From Clostridiaceae bacterium (GTDB lineage Bacteria; Bacillota; Clostridia; Lachnospirales; Lachnospiraceae), in assembly GCA_902362725.1 (NCBI GenBank), contig CABIXM010000004.1:34581-98580 (forward strand): DNA of 64,000 bases, read 5' to 3'. Under the pieces are notes generated by a model that worked only from the letters and a program-made list of their open reading frames with translations, was not told the origin of the DNA and did not search any database. This document shows, piece after piece, positions 24,997 through 33,096 of this stretch. A program made the translations under genes and the position numbers. Every line of letters begins with the position of its first letter. The first letter of the stretch is position 1.

Positions 24997-25025
24997 TTGA
25001 CAGAAATCCCAGAGTCTGTTAAAAT
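24997..25025 (+). promoter_or_regulatory. Promoter of the PD-(D/E)XK nuclease-family gene
   Basis: TTGACA, 17-base spacer, TAAAAT. A leader of about 180 bases follows. It contains an AAATCGGC/GCCGATTT hairpin (25049-25077) without T run. Confidence 0.6.
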
Positions 25026-25209
25026 ACAGACAACAGCAATTATTTACCAAATCGGCTGTATTTCGACAGGCCGATTTCTACAAAAGATAAAATCTACAGG
25101 CTTCAGATCGAAGCCAAAGTATCCAAAGATGAAAAAGCGGAGCGAATGCGCTTTTATTGTTGTAATCAAAACTATAATATGCGGGATTTTTTTGCGCAGG
25201 GAGAAGAAA

Positions 25210-26250
25210 GTGGAGATCGAGCAGGCTTATAATTATAGGAAAGTTATGTTTGAAATACAAAATTTCCTAATTGCGGAAGAGATGGAAACTTATGTGGCGG
25301 AAGTGGTTCGGAAAGCAGACATCAAAGCACAGTATGATACAACCTGTAAATTATTACTTTCAGAAGCAGAGATTCTGGCATGGATTTTGAAGTGCTGTAT
25401 TCCAGAATACAGGGAATTAGGTACCAGAGAAATCGCAGAAAGGTATATCTGTGGACAGGCTCAGATGGGGAAAGTACCAGTGCATCCCAATGAAATAGTT
25501 AAGGCAGGAGTTGAAGATAATACACTTTACGAAGGAAAAGTAACTTACGATGTGAAATGTGATGCGTTGTTGCCAGAGACGGAGGGAGCGATCGGAATTA
25601 TCATTGATTTAGAAGGGCAGAATAAAATGAATTTGAAATATCCACTTTTAAAAAGAGAGATTTATTATGGATGTCGTTTAATTTCCGCTCAATATGGAAC
25701 AGAATTTATACATTCGAATTACGGAAACATTAAACATGTATACAGTATCTGGATTTGCATGAATCCGCCGAAATATCGCCAGAATACGATAAACCGATAC
25801 GAAATCACAGAAAAATGTGAAGTGGGGGATGTTCAAGAAAAAGAAAAGAATTATAATCTGCTGACGGCGATTACCATTTGTCTTGGAGAACCGGAAGATA
25901 AAGTTTTAGCAGAACAAAGTGAATTAGGAAAGAAACTGCTGCGGTTATTGGATGTATTATTCTTTGGGAAAATGAATGTAAAGGAAAAACAGAAGATACT
26001 GGAACAAGAGTATGGAATACCAATGACAGAAGAATTAAAAGAGGAGGTAATGGACATGTGTAATTTTAGTGACGGAATTGAAGAAAGAGGATTAAAGAGA
26101 GGCAGACAGGAAGCAATTTTACAGAGCATTCGAAATGCGATGAAGAATTTAGGGATACCTGCGGAAGAAGCCATGCAAATTCTGGGAGTGCCGCAAAAAG
26201 AAAATGAAAAATATTTAAAAATTCTGTCTGGAAAGATGTGGCGCGTTTAA
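25210..26250 (+). CDS. Rpn-like PD-(D/E)XK nuclease family protein
   Basis: A 346-residue protein of the PDDEXK-type transposase/Rpn group (PF12784-like), common in Lachnospiraceae. The nuclease core has D118 in VKCDALL and an E135-G-Q137 motif in IIIDLEGQNK. The C-terminus carries the usual ERGLKRGRQEA repeat-like helix and a short helix-turn segment. The frame is open back to 24937, but GTG at 25210 has GGGAG just upstream, and the earlier part holds a terminator and a promoter, so I take 25210 as the start. Related Rpn proteins are DNA endonucleases that promote recombination. Codons are AT-rich compared with the flanks. Confidence 0.75.
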   Translation: MEIEQAYNYRKVMFEIQNFLIAEEMETYVAEVVRKADIKAQYDTTCKLLLSEAEILAWILKCCIPEYRELGTREIAERYICGQAQMGKVPVHPNEIVKAGVEDNTLYEGKVTYDVKCDALLPETEGAIGIIIDLEGQNKMNLKYPLLKREIYYGCRLISAQYGTEFIHSNYGNIKHVYSIWICMNPPKYRQNTINRYEITEKCEVGDVQEKEKNYNLLTAITICLGEPEDKVLAEQSELGKKLLRLLDVLFFGKMNVKEKQKILEQEYGIPMTEELKEEVMDMCNFSDGIEERGLKRGRQEAILQSIRNAMKNLGIPAEEAMQILGVPQKENEKYLKILSGKMWRV

Positions 26251-26355
26251 AACTGATGTGTCGGACAGAAAATAGATTTTGTGGAGAAATTGAGAAAAAT
26301 AAGGGTAATTTCTTACTGGAAAAGGTGGAAATCTTAAGAAAATGTAAAGAAAGGA

Positions 26356-26385
26356 TTGCGGAACTCTGCTCTGATGTGCTAAAAT
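26356..26385 (+). promoter_or_regulatory. Possible promoter of the OPT transporter operon
   Basis: TTGCGG, 18-base spacer, TAAAAT. The leader contains a CTTTCCGG/CCGGAAAG hairpin (26400-26434) before the ribosome binding site. Confidence 0.45.
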
Positions 26386-26454
26386 AGCAAAATCACTGCC
26401 TTTCCGGTACTGGCGGGAGATACAGGCCGGAAAGAGAAGAAAAGGAGAGTAATT

Positions 26455-28371
26455 ATGAGTGATAACAAGTTTAAGCCTTATATTCCGGCTGAGAAGTCTC
26501 TTCCGGAGTTTACGGCGACCTCGGTCATCCTCGGTGTTCTGCTGGCTGTTCTGTTCGGCGGCGCAAACGCATACCTGGGACTTCGAGTTGGTATGACTGT
26601 TTCCGCATCTATCCCGGCAGCGGTTATTTCCATGGGTGTCATCCGTGTCATCCTGAAGAAGGATTCTGTTCTTGAAAACAATATGGTACAGACCATCGGT
26701 TCTGCCGGTGAGTCTGTAGCGGCAGGCGCTATCTTCACCATGCCGGCCCTGTTCCTGTGGGCCAGCGAGTGGGGGACCAGCGCGCCGTCTCTGCCTGAGA
26801 TCGCGATTATCGCTGCGATTGGCGGCTGCCTGGGCGTACTGTTCATGGTTCCGCTGCGTAAGGCCCTGATCGTGCAGGAGCACGGTACACTGCCGTATCC
26901 GGAAGGACAGGCCTGCGCCGAGGTTCTTCTGGCAGGCGAGGAAGGCGGAGACAAGGCCGGTATCGTATTTAAGGGTCTGGGTCTCGCGGCTCTGTACAAA
27001 TTTGTAGCAGATGGACTGAAGCTGTTCCCCAGCGAGGTTCATTATGAGATTCCGGCTTATAAAGGATCCGGTTTCGGTATCGATGTACTTCCGGCGCTGC
27101 TTGGCGTAGGTTATATCTGCGGCACCAAGATTTCCTCCTACCTGTTCGCAGGTGGTGTACTGGGCTGGTTCGTACTGATGCCGCTGATCGTTCTGTTCGG
27201 TCAGAATGTAACCCTGTTCCCGGCAGAGGTAAGCGTTGCTGAGCTGTACGCAGCGGGCGGTTCCTTTGCTATCTGGAGCAACTATATCAAGTATATCGGC
27301 GCAGGTGCCGTAGCAGCAGGCGGTGTGATCAGCCTGATCAAGTCCCTGCCGCTGATCGTTCGCACTTTCCGCGACGCTATGAAGGGCTATGGCAAGGGCA
27401 ATACCGGCAGCGACCTGCGTACCGATAAGGACCTTTCCATGAAGTTCATCGTTATCGGTATCGTAGCGCTTGCCCTGATTATCTGGCTGGTACCGATTGT
27501 ACCGGTAAATCTGTTCAGCGCGTTCCTGATCGTCATCTTCGGTTTCTTCTTTGCAACCGTATCCTCCCGTATGGTAGGTCTGATCGGAAGCAGCAACAAC
27601 CCGGTATCTGGTATGACCATTGCTACCCTGCTTATAACAGCTATGATTCTGAAGGCTATCGGCCAGGTTGGACAGGCTGGTATGACAGCAGCCATTGCGA
27701 TTGGCTCCGTAATCTGTATCACAGCAGCGATTGCAGGCGATACTTCTCAGGACCTGAAGACCGGATACATCGTAGGAGCGACACCCTGGCGTCAGCAGAT
27801 TGGTGAGCTGATTGGTGTTATCGCGTCTGCCATTGCCATCGGCGGTATTCTGTACCTGCTGAACGCGGCATGGGGCTACGGTTCCACAGAGCTTCCGGCT
27901 CCGCAGGCAACTCTGATGAAGATGATCGTTGAAGGCGTTATGGGCGGCAACCTGCCCTGGAATCTGGTATTCGCAGGTGCGTTCATCGGTATCGTGGTTG
28001 AGGTTCTTGGCATTCCGGTACTTCCCTTCGCGGTAGGTCTGTATCTGCCGATTCACCTGAGCACCCCGATGATGATCGGTGGTCTGGTTCGTCTCTTCCT
28101 TGAGAAGCGTAAGAACATGGACGAGAAGGCAAAGAAGGACATGATCGACAACGGCGTGCTGTACTGCTCCGGTCTGATCGCAGGCGAGGGTCTGATTGGT
28201 ATTCTGCTGGCAGTTTTTGCTATCATTCCGATGGCAGACGGCTCCCTGGGTGAGTTCCTGGGTACCATTGTATCCGGTACTCCGATCAACAGCAACATTG
28301 GCGGTCTGGTATTCTTTGCGCTGCTGACTGCGACCCTGTTCAAGGTTACCATTGGTAGAAAGAAGAAATAA
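26455..28371 (+). CDS. OPT family oligopeptide transporter
   Basis: A 638-residue membrane protein with about 15 hydrophobic helices, typical of the bacterial oligopeptide transporter (OPT) family. The N-terminal signature is SLPEFTATSVILGVLLAV, with NAYLGLRVGMTVSASIPAAV and later GEGLIGILLAV segments. OPT carriers import peptides or metal-chelates by proton coupling; the substrate here is not predictable. AAGGAGAG stands before the ATG. The stop codon is immediately followed by the ATG of a PqqD-like gene, so the two are co-translated and presumably act together. Confidence 0.9.
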   Translation: MSDNKFKPYIPAEKSLPEFTATSVILGVLLAVLFGGANAYLGLRVGMTVSASIPAAVISMGVIRVILKKDSVLENNMVQTIGSAGESVAAGAIFTMPALFLWASEWGTSAPSLPEIAIIAAIGGCLGVLFMVPLRKALIVQEHGTLPYPEGQACAEVLLAGEEGGDKAGIVFKGLGLAALYKFVADGLKLFPSEVHYEIPAYKGSGFGIDVLPALLGVGYICGTKISSYLFAGGVLGWFVLMPLIVLFGQNVTLFPAEVSVAELYAAGGSFAIWSNYIKYIGAGAVAAGGVISLIKSLPLIVRTFRDAMKGYGKGNTGSDLRTDKDLSMKFIVIGIVALALIIWLVPIVPVNLFSAFLIVIFGFFFATVSSRMVGLIGSSNNPVSGMTIATLLITAMILKAIGQVGQAGMTAAIAIGSVICITAAIAGDTSQDLKTGYIVGATPWRQQIGELIGVIASAIAIGGILYLLNAAWGYGSTELPAPQATLMKMIVEGVMGGNLPWNLVFAGAFIGIVVEVLGIPVLPFAVGLYLPIHLSTPMMIGGLVRLFLEKRKNMDEKAKKDMIDNGVLYCSGLIAGEGLIGILLAVFAIIPMADGSLGEFLGTIVSGTPINSNIGGLVFFALLTATLFKVTIGRKKK

Positions 28372-28728
28372 ATGAAGAAAAAGAAAAATTATCTGGATTA
28401 TGTGCCGGTCTGCGCGCCGGGCTACAACTGGAAGCTGAATGAAAAGAAGCAGGTGGAGATAGAAGTACAGAATAAGGGCTTCTATAACCGGCTGGCACAG
28501 AAGCTTTTCAAGCGGCCCAAAGTAAGCTATATCAGCCTGGACGAGTACGGCAGCTTTGTATGGCAGCAGATGGATGGACAGCGGACCATCTATGATATCA
28601 GCTTTCTGGTAAAAGAACGCTATGGGGAAAAGGCGGAACCGCTTCTTCCGCGTCTTACAAGGTTTTTCCAGATTCTGTATCAGAATCACTATATTGGATA
28701 CAGTACTCCGCTGGATAAAAAGAAATGA
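28372..28728 (+). CDS. PqqD family protein (stand-alone RiPP recognition element-like)
   Basis: A 118-residue protein with the PqqD fold. The central portion SYISLDEYGSFVWQQMDGQRTIYDI and the winged-helix tail YGEKAEPLLPRLTRFFQIL match PqqD-type RRE domains, which bind leader peptides of ribosomal peptide products and deliver them to maturases. Here there is no radical-SAM enzyme, precursor or protease next to it. The only partner is the OPT transporter, whose stop codon abuts this ATG with only a weak ribosome binding site. It may recognise peptides for or from that transporter. That role is inference. Confidence 0.75.
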   Translation: MKKKKNYLDYVPVCAPGYNWKLNEKKQVEIEVQNKGFYNRLAQKLFKRPKVSYISLDEYGSFVWQQMDGQRTIYDISFLVKERYGEKAEPLLPRLTRFFQILYQNHYIGYSTPLDKKK

Positions 28729-28756
28729 AATAAGAGATCATAAAATCTTAAGAATT

Positions 28757-28795
28757 GGCAGCGGCCCTTCCTCCCGGAGGGCTGTTGCCTTTTTC
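28757..28795 (+). terminator. Intrinsic terminator of the OPT-pqqD operon
   Basis: GGCAGCGGCCCTTCC folds back on GGAGGGCTGTTGCC, with mismatches, and is followed by TTTTT. The distal arm also forms the -35 of the next promoter. Confidence 0.7.
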
Positions 28796-28813
28796 TTTGG
28801 GAACGGGTACAAT
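28785..28813 (+). promoter_or_regulatory. Promoter of the CapA-family gene
   Basis: TTGCCT, 17-base spacer, TACAAT. Confidence 0.55.
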
Positions 28814-28845
28814 AAGAACTAACAAAAGGCGAAGGGACAGGACGG

Positions 28846-30111
28846 ATGACAGGCTTTTTCAGGGAAATGGTAAAATGCATCGCAGTCAGCATTCTGGCGG
28901 TTCTTATGGCGCTTCTGGTAGGCGGAGCGCTATGGGCGGCGGAAGGCTTTCCTTTGCCTGGAAAAAGCGCGGAAGCCGTGGCTGAGGCCGGGCAGGATTC
29001 CCCGGAAAATACGGATGGGGAGAACGAAGGGAAGCTGTCGGTGGAGGTGCCGACGGTCACGGTGGTGCAGCCGAAGGTGCAGGATAACGGCGTGGGAGAA
29101 AATACACCGGAGAGCGATGTGCCGGATACTTCCATTGATTCGGAAACAGAATCAGCGAAGCCGGATGCGCAGGAGCCGAAGGAGGATGTTACTCTTTTGT
29201 TTGCAGGCGATCTGTTCCTGACGGATATCTTACAGGAAAAATACGACCGGAACGGCATTTCTGCCGCAGCTGCCCCGGAATTATTGGATGTGACCCGCGG
29301 CGCGGACATTTTCATGCTGAACCAGGAATTCCCCTTCGGCACCACAGGCGAGGCTGTGGAAGATAAGGAATATACCTTCCGGGTGGATCCGAAATACGTA
29401 TCGGTACTGCCGGAGCTGGGCGCGGACATCGTGACTCTGGCTAATAATCATATGTTGGATTTTGGAAGAGAACCGCTTAGGGAGACTTTGTCTGCATTGG
29501 ATGGCGCAGGGATTCTCCATGTGGGGGCCGGACTGAACCTGGAGGAGGCCAGCTCCCTGAAAACCATCGAGGCAGGAGGGTGGACCATCGGCTTTCTCGG
29601 GGCCACCCGGGTGATTCCGGATCATTCCTGGACTGCGTCTCGGAGCAATTCCGGTCTCTTTACCACCTACGATCCGACGAAGCTTCTGGAGGAGATTCAG
29701 GCTGCGAAGGAGACCTGCGATTATGTGGTAGTCTATGTCCATTGGGGCGTTGAGCGCAACACAGAGCCGGAGGATTATCAGAAAACCCTGGCCCGCCAGT
29801 ACATTGACGCCGGAGCCGACGCGGTCATCGGCGCCCATCCCCATGTGCTGCAGGGCATCGAGTATTATCATGGAAAGCCCATATTCTACAGCCTGGGTAA
29901 TTTCATTTTTGCGAACCGGGCTTACGAGACCATGATGGCGGAGCTGACTCTGACCGACAGCGGCGTGGATGTCCGGGTGATTCCATGCGTCAGCACGGCC
30001 AATCAGATGGGGCTGATGAACAGCGGCGAACGGGCTGGCTTTTATGACAGGCTGCAGGGGCTGTGCTTTGGCGGGATAGCGATAGATGAAGGGGGGAGGG
30101 TACCAGAGTAG
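28846..30111 (+). CDS. CapA family protein (PGA_cap metallophosphatase-like)
   Basis: A 421-residue protein with an N-terminal membrane anchor (about 11-33), an acidic low-complexity stretch (about 40-115), and a CapA/PgsA-type domain. Recognisable motifs are FAGDLFL, LANNHMLDFG, VYVHWGVE and GAHPHVLQGIEYYHGKPIFYSLGNF. CapA proteins take part in poly-gamma-glutamate capsule export. However, stand-alone members like this one, without CapB/C, are common in Firmicutes and their role is unclear. The domain would face the cell exterior. It appears monocistronic. Confidence 0.85.
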   Translation: MTGFFREMVKCIAVSILAVLMALLVGGALWAAEGFPLPGKSAEAVAEAGQDSPENTDGENEGKLSVEVPTVTVVQPKVQDNGVGENTPESDVPDTSIDSETESAKPDAQEPKEDVTLLFAGDLFLTDILQEKYDRNGISAAAAPELLDVTRGADIFMLNQEFPFGTTGEAVEDKEYTFRVDPKYVSVLPELGADIVTLANNHMLDFGREPLRETLSALDGAGILHVGAGLNLEEASSLKTIEAGGWTIGFLGATRVIPDHSWTASRSNSGLFTTYDPTKLLEEIQAAKETCDYVVVYVHWGVERNTEPEDYQKTLARQYIDAGADAVIGAHPHVLQGIEYYHGKPIFYSLGNFIFANRAYETMMAELTLTDSGVDVRVIPCVSTANQMGLMNSGERAGFYDRLQGLCFGGIAIDEGGRVPE

Positions 30112-30269
30112 AAGAGAACATGCTGACAGGGCTTTGGATAAGGAAAAGTGAAAGCTCTGACAGTCAGGAAAAGAGCGGTTCTTTTTGGTATGTTAGAAGT
30201 GAATGAATTATCAGAAAAATATAAAAAATATACGCAATATAAAGAATTTAATTTTTTTGGAAAAAACAC

Positions 30270-30298
30270 TTGCATTTCCCCTTGTCTTATTATATACT
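30270..30298 (+). promoter_or_regulatory. Promoter of tRNA-Glu
   Basis: TTGCAT, 17-base spacer, TATACT, ending 41 bases before the tRNA. Confidence 0.7.
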
Positions 30299-30338
30299 AA
30301 ACAAGTCGCAAGCGAGCGGCGCAAAAGAATAAGAAAAT

Positions 30339-30410
30339 GGTCGATTGGTCAAGCGGTTAAGACGTCGCCCTCTCACGGCGAAAACAGGGGTTCGATTCCC
30401 CTATCGACTG
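30339..30410 (+). tRNA. tRNA-Glu (anticodon CTC)
   Basis: A cloverleaf with acceptor GGTCGAT/ATCGACT (first pair G-U). The D arm is GTCAAGCGGTTAAGAC and the anticodon stem is TCGCC/GGCGA around CTCTCAC, anticodon CTC. The T arm AGGGG/CCCCT carries TTCGATT. CCA is not encoded. It reads GAG, the dominant glutamate codon in this window. Confidence 0.93.
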
Positions 30411-30413
30411 CTG

Positions 30414-30447
30414 AAAAGCTTCTGGTTATCCAGGAGCTTTTTGTTTT
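30414..30447 (+). terminator. Terminator of tRNA-Glu
   Basis: AAAAGCTTCTGG pairs with CCAGGAGCTTTT, followed by TGTTTT. Confidence 0.8.
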
Positions 30448-30500
30448 ATCGTACTGTGGAGAAATGGAAGAAACTGGCATGGATTAACAATATTTGATGC

Positions 30501-30529
30501 TTGACAAGAAAACGGAAAATATGTAATAT
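30501..30529 (+). promoter_or_regulatory. Promoter of the cobalamin-riboswitch operon
   Basis: TTGACA, 17-base spacer, TAATAT, directly before the riboswitch. Confidence 0.7.
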
Positions 30530-30539
30530 ACCTAACGGA

Positions 30540-30730
30540 GTGAGTGTCGGCTAACAGAAATGTTGGGCCGGTGAAAAGGAAAACAGGTGTAAATCCTGTG
30601 CGGTGCCGCCGCTGTAAGCGCGAAGTTTCAGGGCCGTTTTCCTTCACTGTCCGTAAGGTACAGGAAACGGTACGGGACGGGAAGAAGGAAGACAAAAAAG
30701 GCCAGCGTAAGTCAGAAGACCTGCTTATTC
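30540..30730 (+). ncRNA. Cobalamin riboswitch
   Basis: The conserved core is easy to read: GGTGAAAAGG, then CAGGTGTAAATCCTGTGCGG, then the CCGCCGCTGTAAGCG segment. The 3' B12-box side follows as GCCAGCGTAAGTCAGAAGACC. These are the landmark sequences of adenosylcobalamin-type riboswitches. A terminator lies at 30803-30842, before the substrate-binding protein gene, so the switch most likely ends transcription when cobalamin is plentiful. Boundaries are approximate. Confidence 0.93.
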
Positions 30731-30802
30731 TGCTTTTGCTGTCACGGTCCATGACATTTGCGAAAGATAAAGGGCGCAGTGCGTCTGGATGCCGAATACG
30801 GG

Positions 30803-30842
30803 TGCATCATCTGATCAAAAGTGATTGGGTGGTGCTTTTTTT
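30803..30842 (+). terminator. Expression-platform terminator of the cobalamin riboswitch
   Basis: GCATCATC pairs with GGTGGTGC, including wobble pairs, and is followed by TTTTTTT. The ribosome binding site of the first gene is downstream. Confidence 0.7.
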
Positions 30843-30879
30843 ATGGACGAATCATTTTATACAACAGAGGAGAAAGAAC

Positions 30880-31950
30880 ATGAAGAAGAGAGTAGTAAGC
30901 GTATTGTTAAGTACCTGCCTTGTGGCTGGTATGCTGGCAGGCTGTGGTTCCAAGACTGCGGATACCACAACCACCACTGCGGAGGAGACTAAAGAGGATG
31001 CAGAAAGTACCGACGCAGCTGATGAGACGGTCGATGCAGACAGCGATTATGAGCCGGTCAGCATTACCCTGAACCTGGAGCGTTCCGGACTGGGCGAGAA
31101 CGTAGAGTACACCATCACCAAAATGCCCTCCGCTGTGGTAGCTTCCGGCGACCAGATGGCAGACTTTTTCTTTGATCTGGGACTGCAGGACCAGATGGTA
31201 GGTTATACCAAGGGCTTCTGCTGGAGCACAGCTTCCGATTATCCGGCCCGGGATGAGGTTCCTCAGCTGATGAATCCGGGCGAGGGCCTGACCAACCTGT
31301 CCAAAGAAGAATTGCTGGCAACCGGCTGTGATTTTCTGATGGGATGGGATTCCACATTCTCAGATAAAAACTTCAACAAGGATTTCTGCGAGGAAAACGG
31401 TATCACGATGTACTTCCCGTATGTATGCACAGACAGTGCAACCTTCGAGGATCTCTATAAGGATTATGAAACTCTGGGAAATATCTTCAAGGTGCAGGAA
31501 CTGGCAGCCGAGAAGGTACAGGCTATGAAAGATACTCTTCAGGAGGTACAGGATGCTCTGGGCGACGAGGCTTATGAGAATCCGGTAAAAGTATTTGCTT
31601 ACGATTCCGGAGAGGATGTACCGTTTACCGCTTGCCAGGGTATGCCGGGCGACATCATCAAGAAGGCCGGCGGTATCTCCATCTTCGATGATATCGAAGC
31701 AGGCTGGGCAAAGCCCTCCTGGGAGGAAGTAGTAGAGCGTGATCCGGACGTGATTCTGATTCTGGAGTATACCGGAGACGATGTGGCTGAGAAGCGGGAG
31801 TTCCTGGAGACCAATGAATTCACCAAGGATCTGCGCGCCGTAAAGGAAGGCAGAATTTACTCCGTATGCTGCAGCGATATGCAGGGAAGCGCAGGAAGCG
31901 CCAATGCAGTGAAGACCATTGCAGAGCAGCTGTATCCGGACAAATTCTAA
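30880..31950 (+). CDS. Cobalamin/corrinoid ABC transporter substrate-binding lipoprotein (BtuF-like)
   Basis: A 356-residue lipoprotein. The lipobox LAGC places the lipidated cysteine at 22, followed by a Thr/Glu/Asp-rich spacer and a periplasmic-binding-protein fold of the FecB/BtuF type (PSAVVASGDQMADFFFDLGLQDQMVGY near the start of the domain). The upstream cobalamin riboswitch and downstream FecCD-type permease and ATPase genes support corrinoid uptake. AGAGGAGAAAG precedes 30880; the frame continues upstream to 30544 only by chance, through the riboswitch. Iron-siderophore binding would be the alternative from fold alone. Confidence 0.88.
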   Translation: MKKRVVSVLLSTCLVAGMLAGCGSKTADTTTTTAEETKEDAESTDAADETVDADSDYEPVSITLNLERSGLGENVEYTITKMPSAVVASGDQMADFFFDLGLQDQMVGYTKGFCWSTASDYPARDEVPQLMNPGEGLTNLSKEELLATGCDFLMGWDSTFSDKNFNKDFCEENGITMYFPYVCTDSATFEDLYKDYETLGNIFKVQELAAEKVQAMKDTLQEVQDALGDEAYENPVKVFAYDSGEDVPFTACQGMPGDIIKKAGGISIFDDIEAGWAKPSWEEVVERDPDVILILEYTGDDVAEKREFLETNEFTKDLRAVKEGRIYSVCCSDMQGSAGSANAVKTIAEQLYPDKF

Positions 31951-31964
31951 CAGGGGGAAAGACA

Positions 31965-31988
31965 GGGGAGTGAAAGCTCCCCGTTTTT
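31965..31988 (+). terminator. Hairpin terminator between the binding-protein and permease genes
   Basis: GGGGAG (31965-31970) pairs with CTCCCC (31977-31982) and is followed by GTTTTTCTT. It is likely partial, giving more binding protein than permease. Confidence 0.6.
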
Positions 31989-32025
31989 CTTGCTCATTCT
32001 ATTTGTGTTCTCGAAGGAGGAATCT

Positions 32026-33084
32026 ATGAAAGGAACAGTAAAATCGGGCAAAGGCCGCTTCCTTGTGACGCTGCTGCTGGTATTGCTGCTGATTGCCACG
32101 GTATTGACCATATCGGTAACCATCGGCGCAGTGAACGTCTCAGCAGGCGATATTGGAAAAATTCTGGTAAATAAAATCTTTGGGAAGGATATCTTTCGAA
32201 TTGCCTGGGAGGGCAAGACGGAAAATATCATCTGGAATATCCGGTTTCCCCGCGTGCTGATGGCCTTTATCGTAGGCGCGGGACTGGCGCTGTGCGGCGT
32301 CCTGATGCAGGCGCTGACGAAAAATCCCCTGGCGGATCCCTATGTACTTGGCATCTCTTCCGGCGCTTCCGCCGGAGCAGTCTGTGCCATCTTGCTTGGC
32401 TGGTTCAGCTTCATGGGCGGGTATTCCGTTATCTTTGGCGCTACCATGGGAGCGGCTGTCTCCATTTGTCTGTCTTTAAGTATCGCCTCCATACATGGCC
32501 GGATTACCTCGACGCAGCTGGTGCTGGCGGGTATCGCGACTTCGGCCCTGTTCTCAGCCTTTACCAATCTGATGGTATACGGAATCAATACGGGATCGGA
32601 TAAGACGAAGATGGCGCTCTATTGGATGGTAGGATCTTTAAGCGGAGCGACCTGGAGCAAGCTGAGATATGTGGTGGTGGTTGGCGTTGTGGTAATCGTG
32701 GTCATTTTCCTGTTCGCGAAGGAGCTGGACGTATTGCTTCTGGGCGACGATGTGGCGGAGACGCTGGGCGTGGATACGCGGAAAATGAAGTTGGTTATCA
32801 TCGCGGCTTCCACGATTCTGACTGGCGTTGTGGTATCGGTCAGCGGCGTGATCGGCTTTGTGGGACTGGTTGTACCCCATATTATGCGAAGCTTTGTGGG
32901 ATCCGGACACAGACGGCTGATCCCCATGGCAATTCTGGGAGGCGGTCTTTTTACAATGCTTACCGATCTGATTTCACGCACCATCATTGCTCCGTCTGAA
33001 TTGCCCATCGGCGTGGTGGCGGCCTTTTTCGGCGCGCCCTTCTTCCTGTATCTGATTCGTCGGGGCAATATGGGAAAAAAGTAG
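32026..33084 (+). CDS. Cobalamin/corrinoid ABC transporter permease (FecCD/BtuC family)
   Basis: A 352-residue membrane protein with about ten helices, typical of the FecCD family. Signatures include RFPRVLMAFIVGAGLALCGVLMQ, NPLADPYVLGISSGASAGA and VSGVIGFVGLVVPHIMR. It forms the transmembrane channel of the importer with the adjacent ATPase. AAGGAGGAA supports the start at 32026. It lies downstream of a cobalamin riboswitch and a probable partial terminator, and is separated from the ATPase gene by only 12 bases. Confidence 0.92.
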   Translation: MKGTVKSGKGRFLVTLLLVLLLIATVLTISVTIGAVNVSAGDIGKILVNKIFGKDIFRIAWEGKTENIIWNIRFPRVLMAFIVGAGLALCGVLMQALTKNPLADPYVLGISSGASAGAVCAILLGWFSFMGGYSVIFGATMGAAVSICLSLSIASIHGRITSTQLVLAGIATSALFSAFTNLMVYGINTGSDKTKMALYWMVGSLSGATWSKLRYVVVVGVVVIVVIFLFAKELDVLLLGDDVAETLGVDTRKMKLVIIAASTILTGVVVSVSGVIGFVGLVVPHIMRSFVGSGHRRLIPMAILGGGLFTMLTDLISRTIIAPSELPIGVVAAFFGAPFFLYLIRRGNMGKK

Positions 33085-33096
33085 AGGAGGCAGAGT

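Noticed and set aside
24937..25209. Upstream extension of the PD-(D/E)XK protein
   Set aside because: The extra 91 residues cross a terminator hairpin and a TTGACA/TAAAAT promoter and do not look like protein; GTG at 25210 has a ribosome binding site.
26215..28689. 824-codon open frame on the minus strand across the OPT gene
   Set aside because: It mirrors the OPT coding frame, lacks a ribosome binding site, and its translation is low in recognisable structure. The plus-strand protein is a clear OPT transporter.
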